64,000 nucleotides of DNA, taken from positions 342,621-406,620 of the forward strand of contig NZ_JAKJSO010000015.1 of the NCBI RefSeq assembly GCF_050337045.1, written 5' to 3'. This document shows positions 8,841-16,675 of this stretch, in pieces; position 1 is the stretch's first letter; each line of letters begins with the position of its first letter. Both the position numbers and the translations under genes were made by a program. The notes beneath the pieces are model-generated. The model had not been told where the DNA came from. It saw only the letters and a program-made list of their open reading frames with translations, and searched no databases. Origin of the DNA: Photobacterium kagoshimensis (GTDB taxonomy: Bacteria; Pseudomonadota; Gammaproteobacteria; Enterobacterales; Vibrionaceae).

Positions 8841-9179
8841 ATGAGAAGTGAAGGTAAATTTTACGACGATAAAAATTTCCCACGTGGCTTTAATCGCTCA
8901 GGTGTTTTCACAATTTCTGAATCCACCCTACTAGAGAATTACGGCCGAACCATGTCACGCCTGTTCGCAGGTGAAATCGAACCAATGAGTGAAGTTGAAC
9001 GTCAATTCGTAGCCGAAACAAGTGGCCAACTGAATGTTCAATCCGATTTTGCTAAGTGTTGGTTGAAATATGTCAATCGTACTAGCCATAAGGTGAAAAG
9101 CTACACCTTGTGTTCATCGGTACGTAAGCAGAGTCAATCATTCGACGATGACACGGGCGGGGACGACCTCGATTATTAA
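8841..9179 (+). CDS. maoP: MaoP/YifE (DUF413) macrodomain Ori organisation protein
   Basis: 112 residues. RSEGKFYDDKNFPRGFNRSG and the central EIEPMSEVERQFVAETSG are typical of DUF413 proteins. In E. coli MaoP acts with the cis site maoS, located next to maoP, to organise the Ori macrodomain. The C-terminal SFDDDTGGDDLDY tail is acidic and probably disordered. Divergent from hdfR as in E. coli, and closed by a strong terminator. Confidence 0.88.
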   Translation: MRSEGKFYDDKNFPRGFNRSGVFTISESTLLENYGRTMSRLFAGEIEPMSEVERQFVAETSGQLNVQSDFAKCWLKYVNRTSHKVKSYTLCSSVRKQSQSFDDDTGGDDLDY

Positions 9180-9219
9180 TTTCAGTTACTGATTCAGTAA
9201 CCTCACTAATTTCTTTACG

Positions 9220-9256
9220 ACCAGCCACCCTCCAAATTAAATCTAGGGTGGCTGGT
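9220..9256 (+). terminator. Rho-independent terminator after maoP
   Basis: Perfect 12-bp stem ACCAGCCACCCT / AGGGTGGCTGGT with a 13-base loop, followed by TGCTTTTTA. Confidence 0.9.
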
Positions 9257-9302
9257 TGCTTTTTAGGCCTATCAAATGGCCTTCTATATTCGGTAATTTG
9301 CT

Positions 9303-10331
9303 ATGAAAATTTGTTTTGTTATGTACCCGTGGGATCGCGTTGAACCAGAAACTGACTCAACACTACGCCTAATACATGAAGCTGCAGCTCGTGGTCACAC
9401 GGTTGCTATTACAACACCTAATAACCTTACAATGCGTGACAGCATGGCTATCGCTTTTTGTAATGTATTAAAGAACAAAGAAGTCTCTAGCAATATTCCC
9501 AGTTTTTACAAAAAAGCTGAGTTTACAAAAGCACAACTGCCACTAGCCGGTTTTGACGTTATCTTCATGCGTGCAAACCCACCGCTAGACACCATGGCAC
9601 TGAACTTCTTGGATTCAGTCCGTGATGACACTTTCATCATGAACGACATTGATGGCCTACGTGTAGCAAACAACAAGCTATACACAGCATCTCTGCCTGA
9701 TCCAAATAACGAATTTATCCCGGTAACACACGTTTCTAAGAACCGTGAATACCTAGAGCGCGTGTTAGACGAAAACACCAACGACCGCATGATCCTTAAG
9801 CCTCTTAATGGCTACGGCGGTAAAGGTGTAATCCTTGTAGAAAAAAGTGCGAAATCAAGCGTGAAATCACTACTTGATTTCTACATTGGTGACGATCACA
9901 ACTACGTGATCTTACAAGATTACATCGAAGGCGCAGAACAAGGCGACGTTCGCATCATGATGCTAAACGGTGAGCCAATTGGTGCAATGCGCCGTGTACC
10001 AGCACAAGGTGACGTACGTTCTAACATCCACGCTGGTGGTAAAGAAGTTAAGCACGTATTAACCAAGCAAGAACTGCGTCTATGTAAGCACATTGGCCCT
10101 AAATTAGTACGCGATGGTCTGTACTTTGTTGGTCTAGACGTGATTAACGGCAAACTGGTTGAAGTTAATGTACTTAGCCCTGGTGGCATTACACGTATCA
10201 ACCGTTTGAATCGCACTAAGTTACAACGTGACGTTCTAGATTTCGTTGAAAGCGTTGTTGTAGCAAAAGAAGTGAGCATTACACGGAAGAACGAGTTCCG
10301 TAAGGTTATTGCTGATGCTACAGCTTACTGA
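9303..10331 (+). CDS. GshB-like ATP-grasp ligase (glutathione synthetase family)
   Basis: 342 residues, against about 316 for E. coli GshB. The ATP-grasp core is visible: LKPLNGYGGKGVILVE (phosphate-binding loop), GDVRIMMLNGEPIGAMRR (Mg and substrate face), then GLDVINGKLVEVNVLSPGGI (metal-binding Glu/Asn). The N-terminal region has the pre-ATP-grasp fold pattern DVIFMRANPPLD. It may be a paralogue rather than the housekeeping GshB, because it forms an operon with the next gene (22-base overlap), an arrangement I associate with QEGLA/DUF1704 proteins. The acceptor is then unknown: it could make glutathione, or ligate an amino acid to another peptide. Confidence 0.8.
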   Translation: MKICFVMYPWDRVEPETDSTLRLIHEAAARGHTVAITTPNNLTMRDSMAIAFCNVLKNKEVSSNIPSFYKKAEFTKAQLPLAGFDVIFMRANPPLDTMALNFLDSVRDDTFIMNDIDGLRVANNKLYTASLPDPNNEFIPVTHVSKNREYLERVLDENTNDRMILKPLNGYGGKGVILVEKSAKSSVKSLLDFYIGDDHNYVILQDYIEGAEQGDVRIMMLNGEPIGAMRRVPAQGDVRSNIHAGGKEVKHVLTKQELRLCKHIGPKLVRDGLYFVGLDVINGKLVEVNVLSPGGITRINRLNRTKLQRDVLDFVESVVVAKEVSITRKNEFRKVIADATAY

Positions 10332-12297
10332 GCAGGAGGTGCTGGATAAGATCCAGCACCTAGTTCCATTCGAAGCGCAACTTAACGACGGAAGTTTAAC
10401 GATCCGTATTAGCGAATATCAGCCATACATTGCAACAGCCATTCACCATGGCCACCGCTTCCGTACCGAGCTGATGAGCAAATGCGAATTAACCGAAGAA
10501 GAACGTTACTACGAAGAAGATCCGTTCACGGGTGATTTTATTTCTTCGTTACCGATTATTTTGCAAGGTGAAGATTCTCGTTACGAGTACGATCTTAACC
10601 GTTCAAATGATCAATGCATTTACGATCAAGCTTGGGGAAAAGACGTCTGGTCTACCCCACTGACAGATGCAGAAAAAGCGGTCTCTCTTGATAAGCATGC
10701 AAAATATTACCGTATTTTGAAATGCCTTATTGAAGCGCTAGAGAATAAGTTTGGCCTTTGCTTAATTTATGATGTGCATTCCTATAATTACCAGCGTATC
10801 GAAAACGAAACGCCAACCTTTAATTTAGGTACGCAACAGATCAACAAAAAGCAGTGGCGTAAAGAAATTGATGAATGCTTAAATCAGCTTAATAACGTTG
10901 AATTACCGAACATTGCGGTTTCGGCAAAAGAAAATGATGTATTTAAAGGCATGGGCTACCAAGCTAGCTTTGTAAAACAGCATTTCAAAAAGACGTTAAT
11001 TTTACCGATTGAAGTGAAAAAGATTTTCATGAACGAAGTTGGCGGCGAAAGCTTCCCACTTGTGATTGAAAAAATGAAAGAAGCAATGAAAACCGTAGTA
11101 ACGGAACATGCTGCATTCACTTTACGCCGTAAAACAAAAGTTAAGCGTTTAACAAGCAGCCATATTCTTGCGTCTAAGCTGCCAAGAGAAGTGCTTAAGC
11201 TAGATCGCCAGTTATTCTCGATTGCGCGTGGTGTTAATACATTAAGTTATATTAACCCGACCAACTTGAAACAAGAGAAACGTCGATTCTTACATAAACC
11301 GTTTACGTACCAACCTACGTTTACTTACAGACAGCTGGATCTAGACCCGTATAAGTTTCGTGAGCAGCTTTATCGCCTGCCGGTTGAAGATATTCGTGAT
11401 GCTGACATTCAGAAAATGTACCGCAAAACAATTGACCAATTGGCAGTACGTATCGACTTGCTTACGAGCATAGGTACTGATGAGTTCTTATACAACTCGT
11501 TACGTTACTATGGTCAGCCAGATGATCGCGATATTGCTAACGCGAAGTTCATTCTTCACGCTTGTGAATATCAAGAGAAAGAAGCAGCAACACTGAGTGC
11601 CAAAGATGCCATTGCTGCGTTTAAAGCGGCCGCGGCTGATTATGGACTCAAGTGTAATGTGGTTGGGTCAAAAACCTTAATTGCCAGAGCCATGGTAAGT
11701 GGCCGCAGCATTAAAGTTAACGTTAACAGCACCTTTACTGAACGCGACTTAGACGCCCTTATTCAACACGAATTAGGTGTTCACTTAGTCACGAGCGTAA
11801 ACGCAGACAATCAACCGTTGAAAGTGTTGAAACTGGGTCTACCAGGTAACACCCATACACAAGAAGGCTTAGCGATTCTTTGTGAGCACCTATCAGGCAG
11901 CTTCCCTTTGCATCGTCTAAAAACGCTGGCGTTACGTGTTATTGCGGTTGATAAGATGGTTAACGGTGAAAGTTTTGGTGATACCTTCCATGCACTAAAA
12001 CAAGACTACAAATTGTCTGATGACGATGCTTTCACAATAACAGCACGCGTATATCGTGGTGGCGGTTTTACTAAAGACTTCCTCTACCTACGTGGCTTAA
12101 AAGATGCGCTGCATTGTTACCATGAGCAAGACCTAACGTCCTTGTTTGTCGGCAAAACTGGCTTTGAGTTTAAGCCTTTGCTTGAAGAACTGATTGCACG
12201 TGACATTTTGCAAAAACCAGCATACATGCCCAAGGCATTAACGCTTGAAACAAAAGCAGATCCTGTGATGGACTTTCTTCTGAACTCTATCCGATAG
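10315..12297 (+). CDS. N-formylglutamate amidohydrolase-like + QEGLA/DUF1704 metallopeptidase fusion
   Basis: 660 residues from the ATG at 10315, chosen over TTG 10309 because AAGG lies about nine bases upstream. Residues about 25-280 resemble N-formylglutamate amidohydrolase (HutG-type FGase; LCLIYDVHSYNYQRI with metal-binding Asp/His). Residues about 300-650 are the DUF1704 family, known as flavohemoglobin expression-modulating QEGLA motif proteins. It carries HELGVH (His485, Glu486, His490) and NTHTQEGLAILCEHLSG (Glu517 in the QEGLA box). The human tyrosine carboxypeptidase MATCAP belongs to the same superfamily, so this half is likely a zinc carboxypeptidase. It overlaps the ligase gene, suggesting coupled translation: a ligase plus two hydrolases acting on one peptide or amino acid derivative. 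Confidence 0.8.
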   Translation: MLQLTEQEVLDKIQHLVPFEAQLNDGSLTIRISEYQPYIATAIHHGHRFRTELMSKCELTEEERYYEEDPFTGDFISSLPIILQGEDSRYEYDLNRSNDQCIYDQAWGKDVWSTPLTDAEKAVSLDKHAKYYRILKCLIEALENKFGLCLIYDVHSYNYQRIENETPTFNLGTQQINKKQWRKEIDECLNQLNNVELPNIAVSAKENDVFKGMGYQASFVKQHFKKTLILPIEVKKIFMNEVGGESFPLVIEKMKEAMKTVVTEHAAFTLRRKTKVKRLTSSHILASKLPREVLKLDRQLFSIARGVNTLSYINPTNLKQEKRRFLHKPFTYQPTFTYRQLDLDPYKFREQLYRLPVEDIRDADIQKMYRKTIDQLAVRIDLLTSIGTDEFLYNSLRYYGQPDDRDIANAKFILHACEYQEKEAATLSAKDAIAAFKAAAADYGLKCNVVGSKTLIARAMVSGRSIKVNVNSTFTERDLDALIQHELGVHLVTSVNADNQPLKVLKLGLPGNTHTQEGLAILCEHLSGSFPLHRLKTLALRVIAVDKMVNGESFGDTFHALKQDYKLSDDDAFTITARVYRGGGFTKDFLYLRGLKDALHCYHEQDLTSLFVGKTGFEFKPLLEELIARDILQKPAYMPKALTLETKADPVMDFLLNSIR

Positions 12298-12338
12298 TAG
12301 CAAGTACGACATTCTCTAGTCGGTATTTGTCCCCAAAT

Positions 12339-12360
12339 AAAAGGCGATTTGTCGCCTTTT
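12339..12360 (+). terminator. Rho-independent terminator of the ligase/peptidase operon
   Basis: Perfect 9-bp stem AAAAGGCGA / TCGCCTTTT with a 4-base loop, followed by ATTTATTTT. The rest of the 316-bp gap to the RIO kinase holds nothing I recognise. Confidence 0.9.
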
Positions 12361-12613
12361 ATTTATTTTCCCACTATTCACTCTTACTCCCACGAAGCTA
12401 AAACTTCATGACCTAACAACAAAACATCGATATCAGAAAAATCAAACACCTTATCAAACCATTTTCCAAGCTCTGTATTTTAAATACGAGATTTCATGCT
12501 TAAAAGCTTGTGAAATACTGTTACACATAGATAATGTCGTCTGAGTATCGTGTAACAATATTTGAACTCTCAAGGTTTGTTTCAACAGTTTTCCTCTATC
12601 AAATGTAGGTGTA

Positions 12614-13471
12614 ATGAAAGTACCCAAGCGATTAGAACCATTGGTTGAAGATGGTTTAGTAGATGACGTATTAACTCAACTTATGAGTGGCAAAGAAGCG
12701 GACGTCTATATAGTACATAGCCAAGACAAAATTTGTTGTGCAAAGGTGTACAAAGAAATTGAACAGCGTAGCTTTAAGCAAGCTGTAACCTATCGTGAAG
12801 GGCGTAAAGTTCGAAATAGTCGCAGAGCACGTGCGATGGAGAAAGGCTCAAAATTCGGCCGAGATGAACAAGAAAAAGTGTGGCAACGCGCCGAAGTAGA
12901 TGCACTATACACTCTCTCTGATGCCGATGTACGTGTACCCACTCCCTATGGTTGTTTTCATGGCGTGCTACTCATGGAGCTAATGACAGACCAAGAAGGT
13001 GGTGTTGCTCCCCGCTTGAATGACATTACACTAACAAAAGAACAAGCATTAAGAGATCATGACTTAATGATCAAGTATGTCACCCGCATGCTATGCGCAG
13101 GTATCGTACATGGTGATTTGTCGGAATTTAACGTACTGGTTGATGAGTCAGGTCCAATCATTATCGACTTGCCCCAGGCTGTTGATGCCTCTGCGAATAA
13201 TAACGCGAAATGGATGCTAGAGCGTGATGTCACTAACATGACAAACTATTACGGTCAGTACGCGCCTGAACTGCTTGAAACCCAGTTTGCAAAAGAAATG
13301 TGGGCACTATATGAATCTGGTGAGCTCACGCCAACAACAGAGCTGACGGGGCACTTTGAGTACAGCGATGAAGATGCCGATATTGACGGACTTATGGCTG
13401 AAATTAATGCCGTTATGGAAGAAGCAGCCCTACGTAAAGAGCGCCAACAAGAAGATAGTGAAGTGGACTAA
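12614..13471 (+). CDS. RIO1-family atypical serine/threonine kinase
   Basis: 285 residues. MSGKEADVYIVHSQDKICCAKVYK is the RIO nucleotide-binding region with the ATP-anchoring Lys. IVHGDLSEFNVLVD carries the catalytic Asp (about Asp168) and the metal-binding Asn; IIIDLPQAVD contains the metal-binding Asp in the form typical of RIO kinases. In archaea and eukaryotes RIO1 acts in small-subunit ribosome maturation; the bacterial role is unclear. The last 50 residues are acidic and helical. It stands alone, with gaps over 300 bp on both sides. Confidence 0.88.
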   Translation: MKVPKRLEPLVEDGLVDDVLTQLMSGKEADVYIVHSQDKICCAKVYKEIEQRSFKQAVTYREGRKVRNSRRARAMEKGSKFGRDEQEKVWQRAEVDALYTLSDADVRVPTPYGCFHGVLLMELMTDQEGGVAPRLNDITLTKEQALRDHDLMIKYVTRMLCAGIVHGDLSEFNVLVDESGPIIIDLPQAVDASANNNAKWMLERDVTNMTNYYGQYAPELLETQFAKEMWALYESGELTPTTELTGHFEYSDEDADIDGLMAEINAVMEEAALRKERQQEDSEVD

Positions 13472-13984
13472 CTGCTGAGTTCTACAAACTTGGATTCTAT
13501 GAAGCAACTGCCTGCAACATATCACCTCACAAAAGGTATGTTAAGGGCATTTGCAACTCCCCCTCGTCATACACCCCAGTAAATCCAATTACACAGGTAT
13601 TCAAGCCTGATGGTACAACCCGCACCGACTTTACGTAACGATTTACTTACACTCAGATAACGTTACTGAATATAGACTTATCTTCCGCCTAAATAGCCCG
13701 TCATTGCCTCTTGTGATTTTTGAGAAACACGTCACAATAGCGCAAAAATTTCACCTATTGTACGCTATCTTCACAAAGGTAAATGAACAATAGTAATTTG
13801 GATTTACGCTTTCCGCTATAACATACACCAAGTGGCATTTTGACCACGTTTATAGAGCATTGAAAGCGCTTTACACCGTTTAATATTTCTCATGTTGTTA
13901 GGCCAAGCTTCCTGCACTTAGCCGTTAATATTCACATGGCATCAACAACATTTATTTAATTACATTTAAGCTCGAACACATACC
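13472..13984. other. Intergenic region, 513 bp
   Basis: Between the RIO kinase and the esterase-fold lipoprotein. No ORF with a ribosome site and no strong terminator seen. It should contain the lipoprotein promoter, but I cannot place it with confidence. Confidence 0.4.
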
Positions 13985-15913
13985 ATGTTAAATAAAAAAC
14001 TGATTCTCGCCAGTTTGGTTGGCCTTCTCCTTACTGGGTGTAATGGCAGCTCTGATACTAAAACCGAAAGTACTCTTACGTACACCTATGCAAAAGCGAA
14101 TGGTACCCAGTACCAAGGTACGGTTGAAGCAGTAAAGGATAGCAAAAACATTACAGGCAACGTTGAAGCCTTTAAGGGTATTAAGTATGCACAAGCTGAC
14201 CGCTTTTCGAATGCGGTTTTGTACTCACCTGAAAACCCAGTAAACACACCAGCAATAGATTTTGGCAAGCAATGTCCTCAAGGCAGTGTCGCGCGTTATG
14301 ACGCTACTAAAATGTCTGAAGATTGCTTGTACTTGAATATTTGGCGCCCTACCCAAGCACATCAAAAAGCAGCTATGCCTGTGTATGTTTTCCTTCACGG
14401 TGGTGCATTCGAAACAGGGTCTGGCTCTAACGCGATCAACCACGGTGATGCTATCGTGGCCAATGGCGTAAAAAATGGAAATCCATTCATTGCGATTACG
14501 CTCAACTACCGCTTAGGTATTTTTGGCTCGCTTTACCAAAATGATGATGAGAGCGGAAACTATGGCATCAAGGATCAGCGAACCGCGCTTAAATGGATTA
14601 AAAACAACATTGCTGATTTTGGCGGTAATCCAAATAACGTGACTCTGTTTGGTGAAGGTGCTGGCGCAATAGCTGTGGGTATCCACCAGCTAAACCCTAT
14701 TGATGCTGAAACAAACGAAAAACTATTTCATCGTGCGATCATGCAGAGCAACCCTTATGGGATACCTTACAAAACAAGAGATTCAGCTAAAAACTTAGCA
14801 GCGACACTTGAAGGGTTCAAAGATAAAACCTTTGGTGGACCAGACGCAGCAGAGGTAGATTGGTCAAACTTATCGACGACAGAGGTTCTACAAGTCGGTG
14901 CGCATGCCAAAAATCCACTAGTTTTGGCTAATAGCCTGATCAACCCACTTTACATGCAGCCTTATGGTGCTGGCGTATTGGCATTCGCACCATACAAGGA
15001 AACACGCGGCTGGCTAAGTAAATCACCTGAAGATAGTGTCGTTACAAAGCAGCCAACAGAGGCCGACTTCCAAGTACCGACTGTACTCGGCTTTAATAAC
15101 GATGAAGCCAACACATATTTGGGCTTTATTGAGCCATTGTTTATGGTTGACTATGATTTAGTCATTCCCCTTGACCTAGGCGATGGTAATACAGTTAATT
15201 TGAAGGTTAATTTCAAATCAGACACTTATCCGCTACTCGTTAATGTTATCTTTGGTGCCGATCAGCTCATCTATGATGCGATAGATAACCAATTCCCTGA
15301 GCAAGCAGATGCACTGAAAATCGCTTGGGAAGGCTTAAAGTTCGTAAAGGGACTTGATCCAAAAGCCGATCAATTACTGGCTATCCCTCACTACCAAATG
15401 GACAAAAATGAGAGTGGCGAGATCATCGGTAAAGAAACCGTAAAACGCGCGCGTATGATGGCTAACGATGTGCTATTTACTTGCCCTAATCGCAAGATGG
15501 CACAAAAAAATGAATCGCGTCTATATCACTATAATTACAAATCTGATTTAACCTTCAGACCAATTGATGCCTCTTTCTTGCTGTCGATTTCATGTGCAAG
15601 CGGTGTTTGTCAGGGCGATGAGTTACCTTTTGTATTCAACAAAAACTTAAACATTCGCTCTATGCAGGCTAACGCGAGCGAGCGTGATGCAATTATGATG
15701 GATACTGTCTCTCGTCAGTGGTTTAAACCAGCTATGTTTGAACCATCTAATACTGCAAATGTTCAAGATACAGTTTGGACAATTGACCAAAATGGCTTTA
15801 CCCCAGTTCCTGATTGGGACAGCACCATTAATGCGATTCCAAATGCTGATGGCACCTTAAGCCAACAAGGCCGCTGTGATGCATTAGAAAAAGCAAAATT
15901 ACTAAAGTTCTAA
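13985..15913 (+). CDS. Type-B carboxylesterase-fold lipoprotein lacking catalytic Ser and His
   Basis: 642 residues beginning with a lipoprotein signal (LLLTGC, Cys19). The carboxylesterase (alpha/beta hydrolase) fold is clear: SEDCLYLNIWRP, the oxyanion-hole FLHGGAFETGSG (His138), and NVTLFGEGAGAIAVG. In active members the last motif is G-E-S-A-G; here the nucleophile position 225 is Gly (codon GGT). The catalytic-His region, usually HGDELPYVF, reads CQGDELPFVF (Gln543). The acidic residue is present in FNNDEANTYLG. Losing two of three triad members parallels neuroligins and other non-catalytic adhesion proteins of this fold. A binding or scaffold role at the envelope is therefore likelier than esterase activity. 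Confidence 0.85.
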   Translation: MLNKKLILASLVGLLLTGCNGSSDTKTESTLTYTYAKANGTQYQGTVEAVKDSKNITGNVEAFKGIKYAQADRFSNAVLYSPENPVNTPAIDFGKQCPQGSVARYDATKMSEDCLYLNIWRPTQAHQKAAMPVYVFLHGGAFETGSGSNAINHGDAIVANGVKNGNPFIAITLNYRLGIFGSLYQNDDESGNYGIKDQRTALKWIKNNIADFGGNPNNVTLFGEGAGAIAVGIHQLNPIDAETNEKLFHRAIMQSNPYGIPYKTRDSAKNLAATLEGFKDKTFGGPDAAEVDWSNLSTTEVLQVGAHAKNPLVLANSLINPLYMQPYGAGVLAFAPYKETRGWLSKSPEDSVVTKQPTEADFQVPTVLGFNNDEANTYLGFIEPLFMVDYDLVIPLDLGDGNTVNLKVNFKSDTYPLLVNVIFGADQLIYDAIDNQFPEQADALKIAWEGLKFVKGLDPKADQLLAIPHYQMDKNESGEIIGKETVKRARMMANDVLFTCPNRKMAQKNESRLYHYNYKSDLTFRPIDASFLLSISCASGVCQGDELPFVFNKNLNIRSMQANASERDAIMMDTVSRQWFKPAMFEPSNTANVQDTVWTIDQNGFTPVPDWDSTINAIPNADGTLSQQGRCDALEKAKLLKF

Positions 15914-15932
15914 GCTGATACTAGGCTATCTC

Positions 15933-15968
15933 GGGCACTTCCTAACCTTTATAAAGCGGGAAGTGCCC
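15933..15968 (+). terminator. Terminator-like hairpin after the esterase-fold gene
   Basis: Perfect 10-bp stem GGGCACTTCC / GGAAGTGCCC with a 16-base loop, 20 bp after the stop. Only a weak T-rich stretch follows. Confidence 0.65.
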
Positions 15969-16178
15969 TATCTTATGCCCCGCATTAACCACAATATTTA
16001 TCCATTTCTCACCATAAAACCTACCTCACTCATTTATTCTTGTGCTTTTTGATAAAAACATCACAATAGACGAAACTTTTTCAGTTGTGGCACGGTCATA
16101 CTGTGGTGATAACTGATGGTATTTCGAATAGTTAATGATTTGATATAACACCACATTGCTGATTAATGTAAGGCTAAA

Positions 16179-16625
16179 ATGACACCCACGCTTTTCCGAC
16201 ATTCCTCACCGCAGATTGCTAAAGTTGCTTTAGTGCTGGTTATGGTGGTGATAACGCTTTGCCTAAGTCAGCGTTCTGGGTGGGTTTCATCGTGCCCAAA
16301 TGCAGCACAGTATTCCGAGCAACATCCTGCGCATTCACCTGCTCAGAAAACGACATTACATGAATTTATTCAAGAGGCAGCAACAAAAATACCAGATGCT
16401 AGCAACTTAACTGAACCTAGCCCTATCACACAAAAATCGTGTGATATGAGCGACCATCTGCTTCAAATTCACGGTCAGTCCCTAGAATTAGGGCTGCTTT
16501 ATCTTCCCTTTATTTTCATTCTGTTAAGCTTATTAAGTACTGGTCACTCTTTAGTGCCAGCACTAACAGAGCCAATACCGTCCACTCAGAGACGTCATTT
16601 AACCTTCTGTGTATTTAGAGAATAA
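16179..16625 (+). CDS. Small membrane protein upstream of scsB, ScsA-like candidate
   Basis: 148 residues with a hydrophobic N-terminus (VALVLVMVVITLCL, about 16-29), a periplasmic middle with two separated Cys (SSCPNAA and KSCDMSDH), a second hydrophobic segment (LGLLYLPFIFILLSLL) and a C-terminus RRHLTFCVFRE. That layout, with a terminal R-x-HL-x-x-C-x-F, resembles ScsA/DUF2946-type proteins linked to copper tolerance. It lies 50 bp upstream of the ScsB start in the same orientation and has an AAGG ribosome site. The assignment depends largely on context. Confidence 0.55.
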   Translation: MTPTLFRHSSPQIAKVALVLVMVVITLCLSQRSGWVSSCPNAAQYSEQHPAHSPAQKTTLHEFIQEAATKIPDASNLTEPSPITQKSCDMSDHLLQIHGQSLELGLLYLPFIFILLSLLSTGHSLVPALTEPIPSTQRRHLTFCVFRE

Positions 16626-16675
16626 ACACATCGAATCATCCATGTTTATTTTTTGTGTTTATTGGAGTTATACCG

